A stretch of 53,050 bases of DNA from an uncultured Oscillospiraceae bacterium (GCA_948766235.1 CAQCFX010000006.1:1-53050); one strand, 5' to 3'. Numbered from the stretch's first letter, positions 39,154 to 48,213 are shown. A program made the numbers and translations. The notes: a model not told the origin generated them from the letters alone.

Positions 39154-40824
39154 TTATACGTGATAGCAGCCCCCGCCGATAAACTCCCTCATCAGGGAGG
39201 TCTTGGGGATATTGTCCGCCGGGATGGGCAGGAAGTAGTTTAAAAATTTCAGCAGCCGCTTGGCCTCGATGTACTCCTCGCTGTCCCGCGGAACCCCAAA
39301 GAGCAGCGGCTGCACATAGGGCTTGAGCAGGGACGTCTCGTAAATCAGGGCCGAGTTGAAAATCATGTCCGCGCTGTCCTGGAAGGGGAAAATATTGTTC
39401 TCCTCCCCCCGCCGGACGGAGGGCCACATTTTGATGGTGGCCTGGGCGCTGTACCCTCTGGTCCGGGCGTCCCGCTCAATCCGCCGCAGCAGGCGCATAT
39501 CGGTGGTGGGAATGCGGTTGTGGTCGTCAATGTTCAGCGTGGTCAGGCAGCTGATGTAAATTTTATACTTGCTCGCTTGGGGCAGAGCGTACGTAAACTG
39601 GTCGTTGAGGCAGTGAATGCCCTCGATAACCAGCACGTCCCCCTCCCCTAAGGTGAGGAAGTTCCCGTTATACTCCCGCCGGCCCTTTTTAAAGTTGAAG
39701 GTGGGCAGCTCCACCGTCTCACCGTTCAGCAGCCGGACCATGTCCGCGTTAAACTGCTCCACGTCCATGGCCCCCAGGCCCTCGAAGTCATAGTTCCCGT
39801 TTTCGTCCCGGGGGGTGTCCTCCCGGTTTTTGAAGTAGTTGTCCGTGGCGATGGCGTAGGGCCGCAGGCCGCAGGCGCGCAGCTGGGTGGACAGCCGGTG
39901 GGAGAAGGTGGTCTTGCCGGAGGAGGACGGCCCCGCAATCATCACAAAGCGGACCTCCTTCCGGGCGGCAATCACCGCGGCGATGTCGCCAATCTTCTTC
40001 TCCATCATGGCCTCATAGGTCAGAATCAGCGGCGTGGCCCCGCCCTGGGAGACGATGGTATTCAGCTCCGCCACGTTGGAGGTGTTCAGCGCCTCGGAGC
40101 GCAGGGTGGAGTCGTACAGCTCCCGGAACACCTTCATGGAGGGCCGGAACTGCCCTAAATGCTCCGGGTCCTTCAGGGTGGGCAGGCGCAGCACAAAGCC
40201 GTTTTCAAACAGCTCCAGCCCGAAGCAGCGGATGTAGCCGGTGTCCGGCACCATGTAGCCGTAGAAGTAGTCCACAAAGCCGTCCAGCTCGTACACATTC
40301 ACGTGGGAGTTCACCCGGAAGCTGAGCAGCTGGGCCTTGTGCACCAGCCCCTCCCGCTGGAACAGCTCAATGGCGTCGTCGGTGTTGATGGAGCGCTTCT
40401 CAATGGGCAGGGCCGCCCGGGAAAGCTCTCTCATGCGCTCCTCCACCCGGTCCAGCAGGGCCTGGTCCAGCACAAAGCTGCCCTGGGCGCGGATAAAGAG
40501 GGAGCGGCTCAGGGAGTACCCCACCGAAATGCGCTCCACGTTCTCCTTGCCCGCCACGTCGTAAAACGCCTTGAGCATGAGAAACACCGCGCTGCGCTCA
40601 TAGGTCTGGATGCCGGGCACGTCCCGGGCGGTGACCATCTTCAGGGAGCAGTCCCGGTCCAGCCGCTTGTGCAGCTCGCACAGCTTCCCGTCCCGGTTGA
40701 CCAGCAGGATGTCGTTGGGATAACGCTCCTGAACGTCCGATGCGATGGCGCGATAGGTGGTCCCTGGGGGATAGGCGCGGGCCTCGCCGTCCACAGTGAC
40801 TGTCAGCATGCTTGTTTCTACCAT
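39154..40824 (-). CDS. Nucleoside (uridine-type) kinase with N-terminal TGS domain
   Basis: A 556-residue protein. An N-terminal TGS-like domain (about 8-65) and a threonyl-tRNA-synthetase-like second domain (about 70-230) precede a kinase with Walker A GPSSSGKTT at 298-306 and the conserved ATDNYFKNREDTPRDENGNYDFEG, as in uridine kinases. The architecture is common in Clostridia under the name nucleoside kinase; the substrate is likely uridine or another nucleoside. GAGGAGG lies before the ATG. Its promoter region carries a 10-bp inverted repeat. Confidence 0.93.
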   Translation of the reverse strand: MVETSMLTVTVDGEARAYPPGTTYRAIASDVQERYPNDILLVNRDGKLCELHKRLDRDCSLKMVTARDVPGIQTYERSAVFLMLKAFYDVAGKENVERISVGYSLSRSLFIRAQGSFVLDQALLDRVEERMRELSRAALPIEKRSINTDDAIELFQREGLVHKAQLLSFRVNSHVNVYELDGFVDYFYGYMVPDTGYIRCFGLELFENGFVLRLPTLKDPEHLGQFRPSMKVFRELYDSTLRSEALNTSNVAELNTIVSQGGATPLILTYEAMMEKKIGDIAAVIAARKEVRFVMIAGPSSSGKTTFSHRLSTQLRACGLRPYAIATDNYFKNREDTPRDENGNYDFEGLGAMDVEQFNADMVRLLNGETVELPTFNFKKGRREYNGNFLTLGEGDVLVIEGIHCLNDQFTYALPQASKYKIYISCLTTLNIDDHNRIPTTDMRLLRRIERDARTRGYSAQATIKMWPSVRRGEENNIFPFQDSADMIFNSALIYETSLLKPYVQPLLFGVPRDSEEYIEAKRLLKFLNYFLPIPADNIPKTSLMREFIGGGCYHV

Positions 40825-40841
40825 TTGGAGGGCCTCCTCTA

Positions 40842-40903
40842 TGTATGATAATTTTTTCGAGAAGCCCCTGCCGGACTTCCCGCAGCTTTTTCTTTATCAT
40901 ACA
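40842..40903 (-). repeat. 10-bp inverted repeat flanking the nucleoside kinase leader
   Basis: TGTATGATAA (40842-40851) and TTATCATACA (40894-40903) are perfect inverted copies, 42 bp apart. One overlaps the -10 box; the other lies next to the ribosome binding site. Because one arm is upstream of the transcription start, it is more likely a DNA-level site than an RNA stem. Confidence 0.5.
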
Positions 40904-40924
40904 ACATTTTGCGACAAAATTCAA
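40896..40924 (-). promoter_or_regulatory. Promoter of the nucleoside kinase gene
   Basis: Minus-strand TTGAAT (40919-40924) and TATGAT (40896-40901) are 17 bases apart. Confidence 0.65.
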
Positions 40925-40956
40925 GGACGCCGTGTGTGAAAGGAATGAATTGGCCC

Positions 40957-42021
40957 TCAGCCCAGAAGCAGCGCCCGGAACGCGGCTACGGCGGGCGCCA
41001 GCAGAGCGTCGGGGTACTGGTACTCCCCGGTGTGAAGGGGCGGGCAGCCTTCCCCCGCTCCAATCCCGAAAAACGCCCCCGGACAGCGGCTCAGATAATG
41101 GCCGAAGTCCTCGCTCCAGCGCATGGGCTCCTCCAGGAGTGTTCCGCCGCACAGCTCCAGCACGCGCCGGGCGCAGCCGGGGTCGTTCACCGTGGCGGGA
41201 AACACGTCCTGAACCTGGTAGTCAAAGCCCAGGCCGTACTCCCCGGCCAGCGAGCGGGCCAGCCGGAGAAGCCGCGCCGACAGCTCCTCCAAATCCCGGT
41301 CCCGCTCGGCCCGCAGGGTGAGGCGCACCTCCCCCTGGGCCGCCGCGGCGCCGAAGGACCGCCCGCCCATCTCCACCCCAATGACGGTGCACAGCGTCAT
41401 GCCGCCGTACCGGGCGGGGGCGGACAGCTCGGGCAGGGCGCACAGCAGCCGCCCCACCCCATGGGCGGGGGAGAGGCCGTGCTCCGGATAGGCGGCGTGG
41501 GTGGGCCGCCCCTGAAAGGACAGCGTCATGCCCTGGGAGGCGCAGGCAAAGGTCCCGGGCCGGGTGACCACCTGCCCCAGCGGCACGCCCGGCAGGTTGT
41601 GCGCCCCATAAATCTGCTCCACCCGCTCCAGCTCAAACAGCTCCAGGCAGCCCACGGCCCCGGCCCCGGTCTCCTCGGCGGGCTGAAAGAGGAAAAACAC
41701 GTCCCGGTCCAGCCGCTCCCCCTCCACAGAAAGGGCCGCGCCGCACAGGGCGGCGGCGTGCCCGTCGTGGCCGCAGAGATGGGCCGCGCCCCCGCCGGGC
41801 AGCGCCAGCGCGTCATAGTCCGCCCGCAGCGCCACCGGGGGTTTGCCGCCCCCCGCCTCCCGGTGGGCGGCGTAAAAGCCCGCTCCGCAGGGGCGCAGCT
41901 CCAGCGTCGTGCGCTGGGACAAAAACTCCATCAGCACCGCCCGCGTGCGCTCCTCCTGCCCGGAGCACTCCGGGCAGTCGTGCAGCGCCCGGCGCAGCGC
42001 GTACAGCTGCCCAAGCTCCAT
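40957..42021 (-). CDS. M20-family amidohydrolase (N-acyl amino acid/hippurate hydrolase type)
   Basis: A 354-residue metallo-amidohydrolase. The metal-binding motifs are LCGHDGHAAAL and FQPAEETGAGA, and the internal dimerisation region carries GRPTHAAYPEHGLSPAH. It is shorter than the usual 380-400 residues but has all motifs, and the final HTGEYQYPDA is the last metal ligand region. It sits 16 bases after the anti-sigma gene, so it may be part of the sigma/anti-sigma transcript. GGAGGAAG precedes the ATG at 42021. Confidence 0.92.
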   Translation of the reverse strand: MELGQLYALRRALHDCPECSGQEERTRAVLMEFLSQRTTLELRPCGAGFYAAHREAGGGKPPVALRADYDALALPGGGAAHLCGHDGHAAALCGAALSVEGERLDRDVFFLFQPAEETGAGAVGCLELFELERVEQIYGAHNLPGVPLGQVVTRPGTFACASQGMTLSFQGRPTHAAYPEHGLSPAHGVGRLLCALPELSAPARYGGMTLCTVIGVEMGGRSFGAAAAQGEVRLTLRAERDRDLEELSARLLRLARSLAGEYGLGFDYQVQDVFPATVNDPGCARRVLELCGGTLLEEPMRWSEDFGHYLSRCPGAFFGIGAGEGCPPLHTGEYQYPDALLAPAVAAFRALLLG

Positions 42022-42037
42022 GGTGTGCTTCCTCCTC

Positions 42038-43594
42038 TCAGTCCTGGTCCTGCTCGTACTCCAGTATGGCTCCCGTGGCGCCATCGATGGTGTATTCATA
42101 CTCCGTCCGGCCCACGTCGAACTCCACCTCGTATTCCAGCCGCCCGTCGTCCCAGTCGCGCTCCACCTTCAGCTTGGCGGTTTGCTCCTCCGACACCCCG
42201 GCGTGGGCCAGGGCGGCGGCCTTGGCGCCCTCCGCGCCGATGTCCTGCGCGGCCGCCGTGCCGTCGTGATGGCTCTGAGCGTGGTGCTCCTGCTCATGCT
42301 TGAGCACCGAGCAGGTGTGCCCGTCGATGGTATACTCGTACTGCGTGCTGCCGCACCAGAATTCCACCTCGTACTCCAGCCGCCCGTCGTCCCAGTCCCG
42401 CTCCACCTTCAGCCCGGTGATTTGGGACTCGTCCAGCCCCGCGTGGGCCAGAGCTGCCGCCAGCGCGGCCTCCCGGTCCACACTCTGCTCGCCGGGGGTA
42501 ACCTGGGCAGAGGGCTGGGCGGAGGGCTGGACGGCGGGCTCCGGCGTCCCGGCGGGGGCGGGCTGCCCACTGGGCGCGGCCTCGGCCGCCCCGCCGGGAG
42601 CCAGACTGAGCACGTCCTTGGGACCGCTGAGCACCTGGCCGGTGAAGGCATCCACCATATACTCAAACTCCCCCCAGGCGGTCTTCAGCTCCACCTCATA
42701 GTGGGGCGGAAGCTCATCCAGCTCCGGGTCCACATCGGTGGTCACCGAGTTGAGCTCCAGCGTACCCGCGTACTCCTCCGCAGCCAGGGAGGCGGCGGCC
42801 TTTCCAATGGGGATGCGCGTCTCCCCCGTCTCCAGCAGGTCCTCCAGCTCCTCCACCGACAGGGCGGCCAGCTGCTCGAAGGCGGTGCTGCCGTTCATCT
42901 CCATCACCCGGCGCACCAGGGCGGCCTTTCCGGCGGAGATGCCGCTGTCAAAGCTCCCGTACTCCGAGGCGGGAACCTGGGCGTCATCGGTGAGCACCTG
43001 GCTGAACACCGCGGTGCCCGGGGCCTGGCTTTGGAGCACCCCGTCCACCCAGGCCACCAGCTCCTGCTGAAGCCGGGCAGCCCGGTCCTGGTCGCTGTCC
43101 TCCACGGAAATCAAAATGGCCGAGGACACGCTGTCCATGTACCCCGCCTTCACCAGTGCGCCCACAATGGCGTTCACCGCCACGTCCAGCTTGGCCCCCT
43201 TCAGGTCCGCCCCGCCGTCCATGGAGAACAGCACCGCCGCGGCGTCCTGGTTCAGGGCGGTGCAGGAAATCACACGCCCGCCCCGGTTGACCTTCAGCTC
43301 AATGCTGGGGTTCACGTCCAGCGACACCACCGAGGCCACAACGCAGTTCTGATAGTAGTAGCCCAGTCCGCCTCCGCCCGCCCCCAGCAGGACCAGCGCC
43401 GCGCAGGCCGCGGCCAGCCAGGCCCTGCTCCGCTTTTTCATCCCGGCCGGTTTTAACTCCATCATATTTTGCTGCTTCATTTCTGTCACACTCCCGTTTT
43501 GCTCACCGCAGCGGGAGATAATGGCGTCCAAATCATCCGGGGCCGCGCGGGACACGGCCTGGGCCAGACGCTGTTCCAGTTCCCGGTCAGTCAT
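42038..43594 (-). CDS. RsgI-like anti-sigma factor with three PepSY domains
   Basis: A 518-residue membrane protein. A cytoplasmic head (1-56) probably binds the sigma factor. A membrane helix spans about 57-80. The extracellular part begins SVVSLDVNPSIELKVNRGG (89-107), the RsgI alpha/beta domain with the Asn95-Pro96 bond that is self-cleaved in known RsgI proteins. A PepSY-like domain lies at about 263-325, then a Pro/Ala/Gln linker (326-370), then two PepSY domains at 370-433 and 453-515. These share an identical 18-residue stretch, LKVERDWDDGRLEYEVEF. It overlaps the sigma gene as ATGA. The external signal is unknown. Confidence 0.88.
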   Translation of the reverse strand: MTDRELEQRLAQAVSRAAPDDLDAIISRCGEQNGSVTEMKQQNMMELKPAGMKKRSRAWLAAACAALVLLGAGGGGLGYYYQNCVVASVVSLDVNPSIELKVNRGGRVISCTALNQDAAAVLFSMDGGADLKGAKLDVAVNAIVGALVKAGYMDSVSSAILISVEDSDQDRAARLQQELVAWVDGVLQSQAPGTAVFSQVLTDDAQVPASEYGSFDSGISAGKAALVRRVMEMNGSTAFEQLAALSVEELEDLLETGETRIPIGKAAASLAAEEYAGTLELNSVTTDVDPELDELPPHYEVELKTAWGEFEYMVDAFTGQVLSGPKDVLSLAPGGAAEAAPSGQPAPAGTPEPAVQPSAQPSAQVTPGEQSVDREAALAAALAHAGLDESQITGLKVERDWDDGRLEYEVEFWCGSTQYEYTIDGHTCSVLKHEQEHHAQSHHDGTAAAQDIGAEGAKAAALAHAGVSEEQTAKLKVERDWDDGRLEYEVEFDVGRTEYEYTIDGATGAILEYEQDQD

Positions 43595-44163
43595 TGGTCG
43601 CTCTCTCCTTTCATCCGGCTGCGCAGCTTGCTCAGCCCGCGGTGATATTTGGACAGGACGGTGGACAGCGGCTTTTCCAGCAGCTGGGCAATCTCCCGGT
43701 GCTTCAGGCTGGCCACGGCGTGGAGCAGGATAATCCGCCGCTCCTCCTCCCCCAGCCCCGCCAGCGCCTGCTGGAGAAGCTGCCGGTCCTCCGGGGACAC
43801 GCCGGGGGCCTGGGCGGGGATGGCGTTCCACTCCTCCTCGCTCAGCTGCGTCTGCCGCCCGCCCCGGCGCAGCCGCTCCAGGGCCAGGTTCCGGGCGATG
43901 GTGAGCAGCCAGGCCATGGGCGAGCCCTGGGGCCGGTAGGCCGGAGCGCTCTCCCACACCCGCACAAAGGTATCCTGCGCCACGTCCTGGGCCTCCTGCG
44001 CGTCGTGGAGCAGGGACAGCGCCAGGGCGTACACCGCCCCCCGCGCCCTGCCGTACAGCAGGGCGAAGGCCTCCCGGTCCCCCCGGCCCGCCTGGAGCAA
44101 AAGCTGTTCCAGCTCCCGGTTCCGGTCCTTTTCCGTTGTCTGAGCTGTGAGCACAGTCAGCAT
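43591..44163 (-). CDS. ECF-type RNA polymerase sigma factor
   Basis: A 190-residue group IV sigma factor. Region 2 is EAFALLYGRARGAVYALALSLLHDAQEAQDVAQDTFVRVWE, with SPMAWLLTIARNLALERLRR at 2.4. Region 4 is ALAGLGEEERRIILLHAVASLKHREIAQLL and VLSKYHRGLSKLRSRM. The start at 44163 has AGGAGA 8-9 bases upstream; the longer frame is a shadow of the intergenic region. It overlaps the anti-sigma gene by four bases, so the pair is made together. The -10 or -35 of an autoregulated promoter was not clear. Confidence 0.93.
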   Translation of the reverse strand: MLTVLTAQTTEKDRNRELEQLLLQAGRGDREAFALLYGRARGAVYALALSLLHDAQEAQDVAQDTFVRVWESAPAYRPQGSPMAWLLTIARNLALERLRRGGRQTQLSEEEWNAIPAQAPGVSPEDRQLLQQALAGLGEEERRIILLHAVASLKHREIAQLLEKPLSTVLSKYHRGLSKLRSRMKGESDQ

Positions 44164-44245
44164 AGTCCATTTCTCCTGTCGCCTAAGGAATGCACAAAGA
44201 GCGCATTTTATCGCACACGCCACAAAAATTTTTTCGCTTTCGGTG

Positions 44246-44275
44246 AAAAGACACCCCGCGCAAGCGGGGTGTCTT
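44246..44275 (-). terminator. Terminator of the kinase-binding protein operon
   Basis: AGACACCCCGC-TTGC-GCGGGGTGTCT is a perfect stem with a 4-base loop, followed by TTTC on the minus strand. It ends the 44301-48213 operon ahead of the sigma factor gene. Confidence 0.85.
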
Positions 44276-44300
44276 CCATCCGCCCCACGGACGGGCGGCC

Positions 44301-45620
44301 TTATGAACCTCCAAGCGCCGCGTCCTGGAGCTGGTCGAACGCCTCCATGCACTCGTCCACCGTTGCGCCGCCCAGCAGCTGGCGCACAATCTGGCAGGTA
44401 TTGCCCCACTGCTCCACCTTCATCCCCGCGTTGGAGCCCAGCACATACACGCCCTCCTCAATCCTGTCGTTGAGGCGCTTCAGGGCGGGAACGCACTCCA
44501 CCGACACATTTTTAGAGGGGGAAATCACCCGGTTGGTCTGCGCGTAGAGCTGAAGCGCTTCGTCGGACAGAATCACATCCATCACCCGCATGGCGTCCTC
44601 GGCGTGCTCCGCGTTGGCGCCCACAGCCCAGCCCGTCATGGGCATCACCGGCATCTGGCCCCGGCTGCTGGGAAAGCCGATGACCTGCATTTCAAAATCC
44701 GTTTTGCCGTAGGCGGTCTCGGTGTTGGCCGCCCCCCAGTAGGCCATGACAATGGGGGTCTTCCCCGCCAGAAAGTCAGGTCCCTCCGCCTCGATGGCCT
44801 CGCTGACCAGAGCCTTTTCCGCGTCGATATAGCCGCGGTCCATCAGCTCCTGAAGGAACTCAAAGCCGGGACGCATATAGTCGCTGTACCTGGCCTCTCC
44901 GCTGTTGAGGGCCGCAATCTCCGCCTCTGTGTTCCCGCCATTGTACAAATCCGCATAGGCCTGGGCGAAGACGAAGGTCTCCAGCCACCAGCGGTTGGCC
45001 CCGATGGGCGTCTCAATCCCCTTCTCCTGAAACACCCGGCAGCACTCCAAAAACTCCTCCGGCGTCTCCGGCAGGTCCAGGCCGTACTGGCGGAACAGGT
45101 CCACGTTGACGAACAGGCCGTAGGCCACCACCTCCTGGGGAATGGCCACCAGCTTGCCGTCCACCGTGTTGGCGGTGAGGATAATCTCCCGCAGGTTCTT
45201 CGCGCTGTCCAGGCCGGACAGGTCCATCAGCTTTCCCTCCGCCCCCAGGGCCAGGATGGTGTCCGGGTTGAGCAGGTACAAATCGTCCATGTCATTCCGC
45301 GCCCGGTCAAGGGCCACGTCGTCGTAGGTCCTGTCCTGGTAGTTCTCCGCCGTATAGGTCGTATAGGCCACTGTCACGCCCAGCGTCTCCTCCGCCATGG
45401 AAATCGTCAAATCCACCGCGGTCCGGGCCACATTCTCCGCGTTAGGGTCTGTCTTCTCCATGGGGCTGAACAGATTGATTACCTGGCCATCCACATCCTT
45501 TGACGGCAGCAGGTTCTGATCCTTGTCCCTGCTTCCGCAGCCGGCCGGCGCCAGCAGCATCACGCCCGCCAGACAGGCCGCCGCCCATCTTCGCCTCCAG
45601 CTCCATGTTATGTTTTTCAT
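44301..45620 (-). CDS. Extracellular solute-binding lipoprotein (family 1)
   Basis: A 439-residue lipoprotein. The signal peptide ends in the lipobox LAPAGC with the lipid-bearing Cys28. The mature part is a two-lobed sugar- or oligosaccharide-type binding protein, with DDLYLLNPDTILALGAEGKLMDL, VDGKLVAIPQEVVAYGLFVNVDLFRQYGLDLPETPEEF and GWAVGANAEHAEDAMRVMD, as in family 1. No ABC permease genes lie beside it. It follows a hybrid histidine kinase by 13 bases, so it probably works as that kinase's ligand-binding partner or in a pathway it controls. GGGAGGAACGGAGC precedes the ATG. Confidence 0.9.
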   Translation of the reverse strand: MKNITWSWRRRWAAACLAGVMLLAPAGCGSRDKDQNLLPSKDVDGQVINLFSPMEKTDPNAENVARTAVDLTISMAEETLGVTVAYTTYTAENYQDRTYDDVALDRARNDMDDLYLLNPDTILALGAEGKLMDLSGLDSAKNLREIILTANTVDGKLVAIPQEVVAYGLFVNVDLFRQYGLDLPETPEEFLECCRVFQEKGIETPIGANRWWLETFVFAQAYADLYNGGNTEAEIAALNSGEARYSDYMRPGFEFLQELMDRGYIDAEKALVSEAIEAEGPDFLAGKTPIVMAYWGAANTETAYGKTDFEMQVIGFPSSRGQMPVMPMTGWAVGANAEHAEDAMRVMDVILSDEALQLYAQTNRVISPSKNVSVECVPALKRLNDRIEEGVYVLGSNAGMKVEQWGNTCQIVRQLLGGATVDECMEAFDQLQDAALGGS

Positions 45621-45633
45621 GCTCCGTTCCTCC

Positions 45634-48213
45634 CTATCTTATACTGCACTGCCGGATGGCCTTTTTCAGCAGCCCCACGTCCAGCGGCTTGGCCACATGG
45701 GCGTCCATCCCCGCGTCCAGCGCCGCCTTTTCATCCTCGGCAAAGGCGTTTGCCGTCATGGCGATGATGGGAATGCGCCCCGCGTCCTCCCGGCTCAGGG
45801 CGCGGATGGCCCGGGCGGCGTCGTGGCCGTTCATCACCGGCATCTGTACGTCCATCAAAATTCCGTCGAACTCCCCCGGCTCAGACTGCTGGAACCGCTC
45901 CACGGCCAGACGGCCGTTCTCCACAATCTCGCAGGAGGCCCCCTCCAGGTCCAAAAGCTCCGCCAAAATCTCAGCGTTAATCTCGTTGTCCTCCGCGGCG
46001 AGGAAATGCAGCCCCTCCAGCCCGCCGCTTTGCTCCGGCTGCGCGCCCTCCGCAGGCGCCTCATCCGCCCACAGCTCGTTCACCTTTTCCCGGAACGCGG
46101 AGACGAAAAAGGGCTTTGTCAGCACCTGCGCGCACCCCGTTTCCAGCGCCGTCTCCATCCCCTGGGCGTCATACTCCGCCAGAAGCAGCATGGGAACGTC
46201 CTCCGGCAGCGCCTGCCGCAGCGCCCCGACCGCCTGAAGGCCGTCCGAGCCCAGCGCCTCCCAGTCCACCAGGGCAATCTGACAGGCTTCGCCGGCGTCA
46301 ATCCAATCCAGGGCCTCCTTCAGCCCGGCGGCCACATCCACCTGGATGCCCGTATCCTCCATGAGCGTTTGTATGCTCTCTCCGCTCTCCGCGTTTCCCT
46401 CCAGCGCCAGGATGCGGGAAATGCCCCTGGACTGCCAGAACTGCCGGTCCGCCTGGCCCTCCTGGACGCGCAGCTCCAGCTCCACCCGGAACAGGGTGCC
46501 CTTGTCCACCTGGCTGGACACGTCGATGGTCCCGCCCATAAGCTCCACAATGCTCTTGGTGATGGCCATGCCCAGTCCCGTTCCCTGCACCTTGTTGGTG
46601 GTGCTGTTTTCCGCACGGGTGAAGGCGTCAAAAATGGTCTCCAGATATTCCGCCGTCATGCCGTAGCCGTCGTCCTCCACCTCGATGCGGATGTGCTCAT
46701 ACTGGCTGGAGCGCTGCTTCAGCCCGATGATGCGCAGCCAGATGTGGCCGCCCTCCGGCGTATATTTCACGGCGTTGGACAGCAGATTGATTAAAATTTG
46801 GTTGATTCGGGTCTCATCCCCCACCAGATACTCGCGGCGGATGCCGGTGACCTCCACGTGGAACTCCTGCCCCTTGGCCTGGGCCATGGGCTGGATGATG
46901 GCGTCCACCGAGGAGACCACGTCGTTCAGGGCAAACTCATCGTAAGTGAGCACCACCTTGCCGCTCTCAATCTTAGAAACGTCCAGAATGTCGTTGATGA
47001 GGCTGAGCAGGTGCTGGCCCGAGGCCATAATTTTACTGGTGTACTCCCGCACCTTGGCCGGGTTTTCCGTCTCCTTGGCCAGCAGGGTAGTAAAGCCCAG
47101 CACCGCGTTCATCGGCGTGCGGATGTCGTGAGACATATTGGACAAAAAGGTGGTCTTGGACGTGCTGGCAATCTGGGCGGCCTTGAGCGCCTCCGCCAGC
47201 TGCTGGCTGTAGAGTCTGCGCTCCTCCTCCCGCTCCTTTCTCACGCGCTCCTGCCGCCTCCAGCTGATATAGTACAGCAGGACGCACAGGAAAAACGCGG
47301 CCAGCATGACGGCCACCACCACCGCGATGTTTTGGTTGACCGTCCGCCCCTCCTGCTGAATGGCCTCCACCGGCACATAGCCCACCAGGAAAATGGTCCC
47401 ATCGTTCACCGACCACATATAATTGAGGGCGTTTACCCCCCGAATGTCGTGATAGAACAGAATATTCTGTCCGTTCTCCAGGCACTGGGCCACCTCGGCC
47501 CGGATTCCCTGGTCCTCCACGTTGTTCGCCCGGTAGAAATCGTCCAGGTTCAGGTGGCCGGCGCTGCGCTGCCCCATCCCCTTGGGCTTTAGAACGAACC
47601 GCTCGCTCTCCGCGTCCATGATGTAAAGGGACGCCTGCTTGTTGTAAAACCCCTCCGCGGGAAGGGAGCGGTCGATGGTATCATAGACGTATTCGATATA
47701 AAGCGTTCCAATCTCCTGCCCGTCCCGCACCACAGGGCATTTCATGGTGTAGGCCCAGGTGCCCATATAGTTCAGATAGGATTGGGAAATGACCATTCCT
47801 CCCACGGTTCCATTGGCGGAGAAGTCCAGATTTTCCTCCGTGAACGCCTCTCCTGTGTTGGACACGCCCTGCGTCTCCCCCGCGCGAATCAGCGACAGCT
47901 TCACCATGGTCCTGTTTTTTTCGTACGCGCGGACAAACGCCTCCGGGTCCTCCTCCCGCGCCAGCTCCTGGGCAATCAGCTGCTGAAACTCCGCCTCGCT
48001 GTTCAGAATGGCCTCAATGGTGCACTGAATCAGGTCCAGGCTCTCGCTCAGGTTTTGGATGGCCGCGGAGGACATCTCCTGCGCGGTTCTCCGGGCCACC
48101 GTATACACCACCGTGCCAAAAACACAAAAGACCAACAAAATGGAAAGGAGCAGGGGAATATCTCTCCGGCGTTCCCGTTTGTCTGGCTTTTCCTTCATTC
48201 TTATGATCTCCAT
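45634..48213 (-). CDS. Hybrid sensor histidine kinase with two receiver domains
   Basis: An 859-residue membrane kinase. Transmembrane helices lie at about 18-40 and 295-318 and enclose an extracellular sensor domain (Cache-like by pattern). The dimerisation domain has SHDIRTPMN with the phosphorylated His362. The ATPase domain has NQILINLLSNAVKYTP (471-486), DDGYGM and GTGLGMA. Receiver 1 (about 599-716) is degenerate: Glu replaces the first acidic pair and the target may be Asp650. Receiver 2 (735-855) is intact, with Glu741/Asp742, Asp788 and Lys842. No DNA-binding output domain is present. The start is at 48213, or 48198 with GGAG 9 bases ahead. Confidence 0.92.
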   Translation of the reverse strand: MEIIRMKEKPDKRERRRDIPLLLSILLVFCVFGTVVYTVARRTAQEMSSAAIQNLSESLDLIQCTIEAILNSEAEFQQLIAQELAREEDPEAFVRAYEKNRTMVKLSLIRAGETQGVSNTGEAFTEENLDFSANGTVGGMVISQSYLNYMGTWAYTMKCPVVRDGQEIGTLYIEYVYDTIDRSLPAEGFYNKQASLYIMDAESERFVLKPKGMGQRSAGHLNLDDFYRANNVEDQGIRAEVAQCLENGQNILFYHDIRGVNALNYMWSVNDGTIFLVGYVPVEAIQQEGRTVNQNIAVVVAVMLAAFFLCVLLYYISWRRQERVRKEREEERRLYSQQLAEALKAAQIASTSKTTFLSNMSHDIRTPMNAVLGFTTLLAKETENPAKVREYTSKIMASGQHLLSLINDILDVSKIESGKVVLTYDEFALNDVVSSVDAIIQPMAQAKGQEFHVEVTGIRREYLVGDETRINQILINLLSNAVKYTPEGGHIWLRIIGLKQRSSQYEHIRIEVEDDGYGMTAEYLETIFDAFTRAENSTTNKVQGTGLGMAITKSIVELMGGTIDVSSQVDKGTLFRVELELRVQEGQADRQFWQSRGISRILALEGNAESGESIQTLMEDTGIQVDVAAGLKEALDWIDAGEACQIALVDWEALGSDGLQAVGALRQALPEDVPMLLLAEYDAQGMETALETGCAQVLTKPFFVSAFREKVNELWADEAPAEGAQPEQSGGLEGLHFLAAEDNEINAEILAELLDLEGASCEIVENGRLAVERFQQSEPGEFDGILMDVQMPVMNGHDAARAIRALSREDAGRIPIIAMTANAFAEDEKAALDAGMDAHVAKPLDVGLLKKAIRQCSIR

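Noticed and set aside
42038..44170. Anti-sigma frame extended upstream over the sigma factor gene
   Set aside because: The extra N-terminal part is Gly/Ala/Arg/Pro shadow of the sigma gene; the ATG at 43594 overlapping the sigma stop is the true start.
46854..46870. TCCACGTGGAA as a further parS site
   Set aside because: Only the core and one side match the ParB consensus; it lies in a conserved stretch of the kinase gene and is not a full palindrome of the right sequence.
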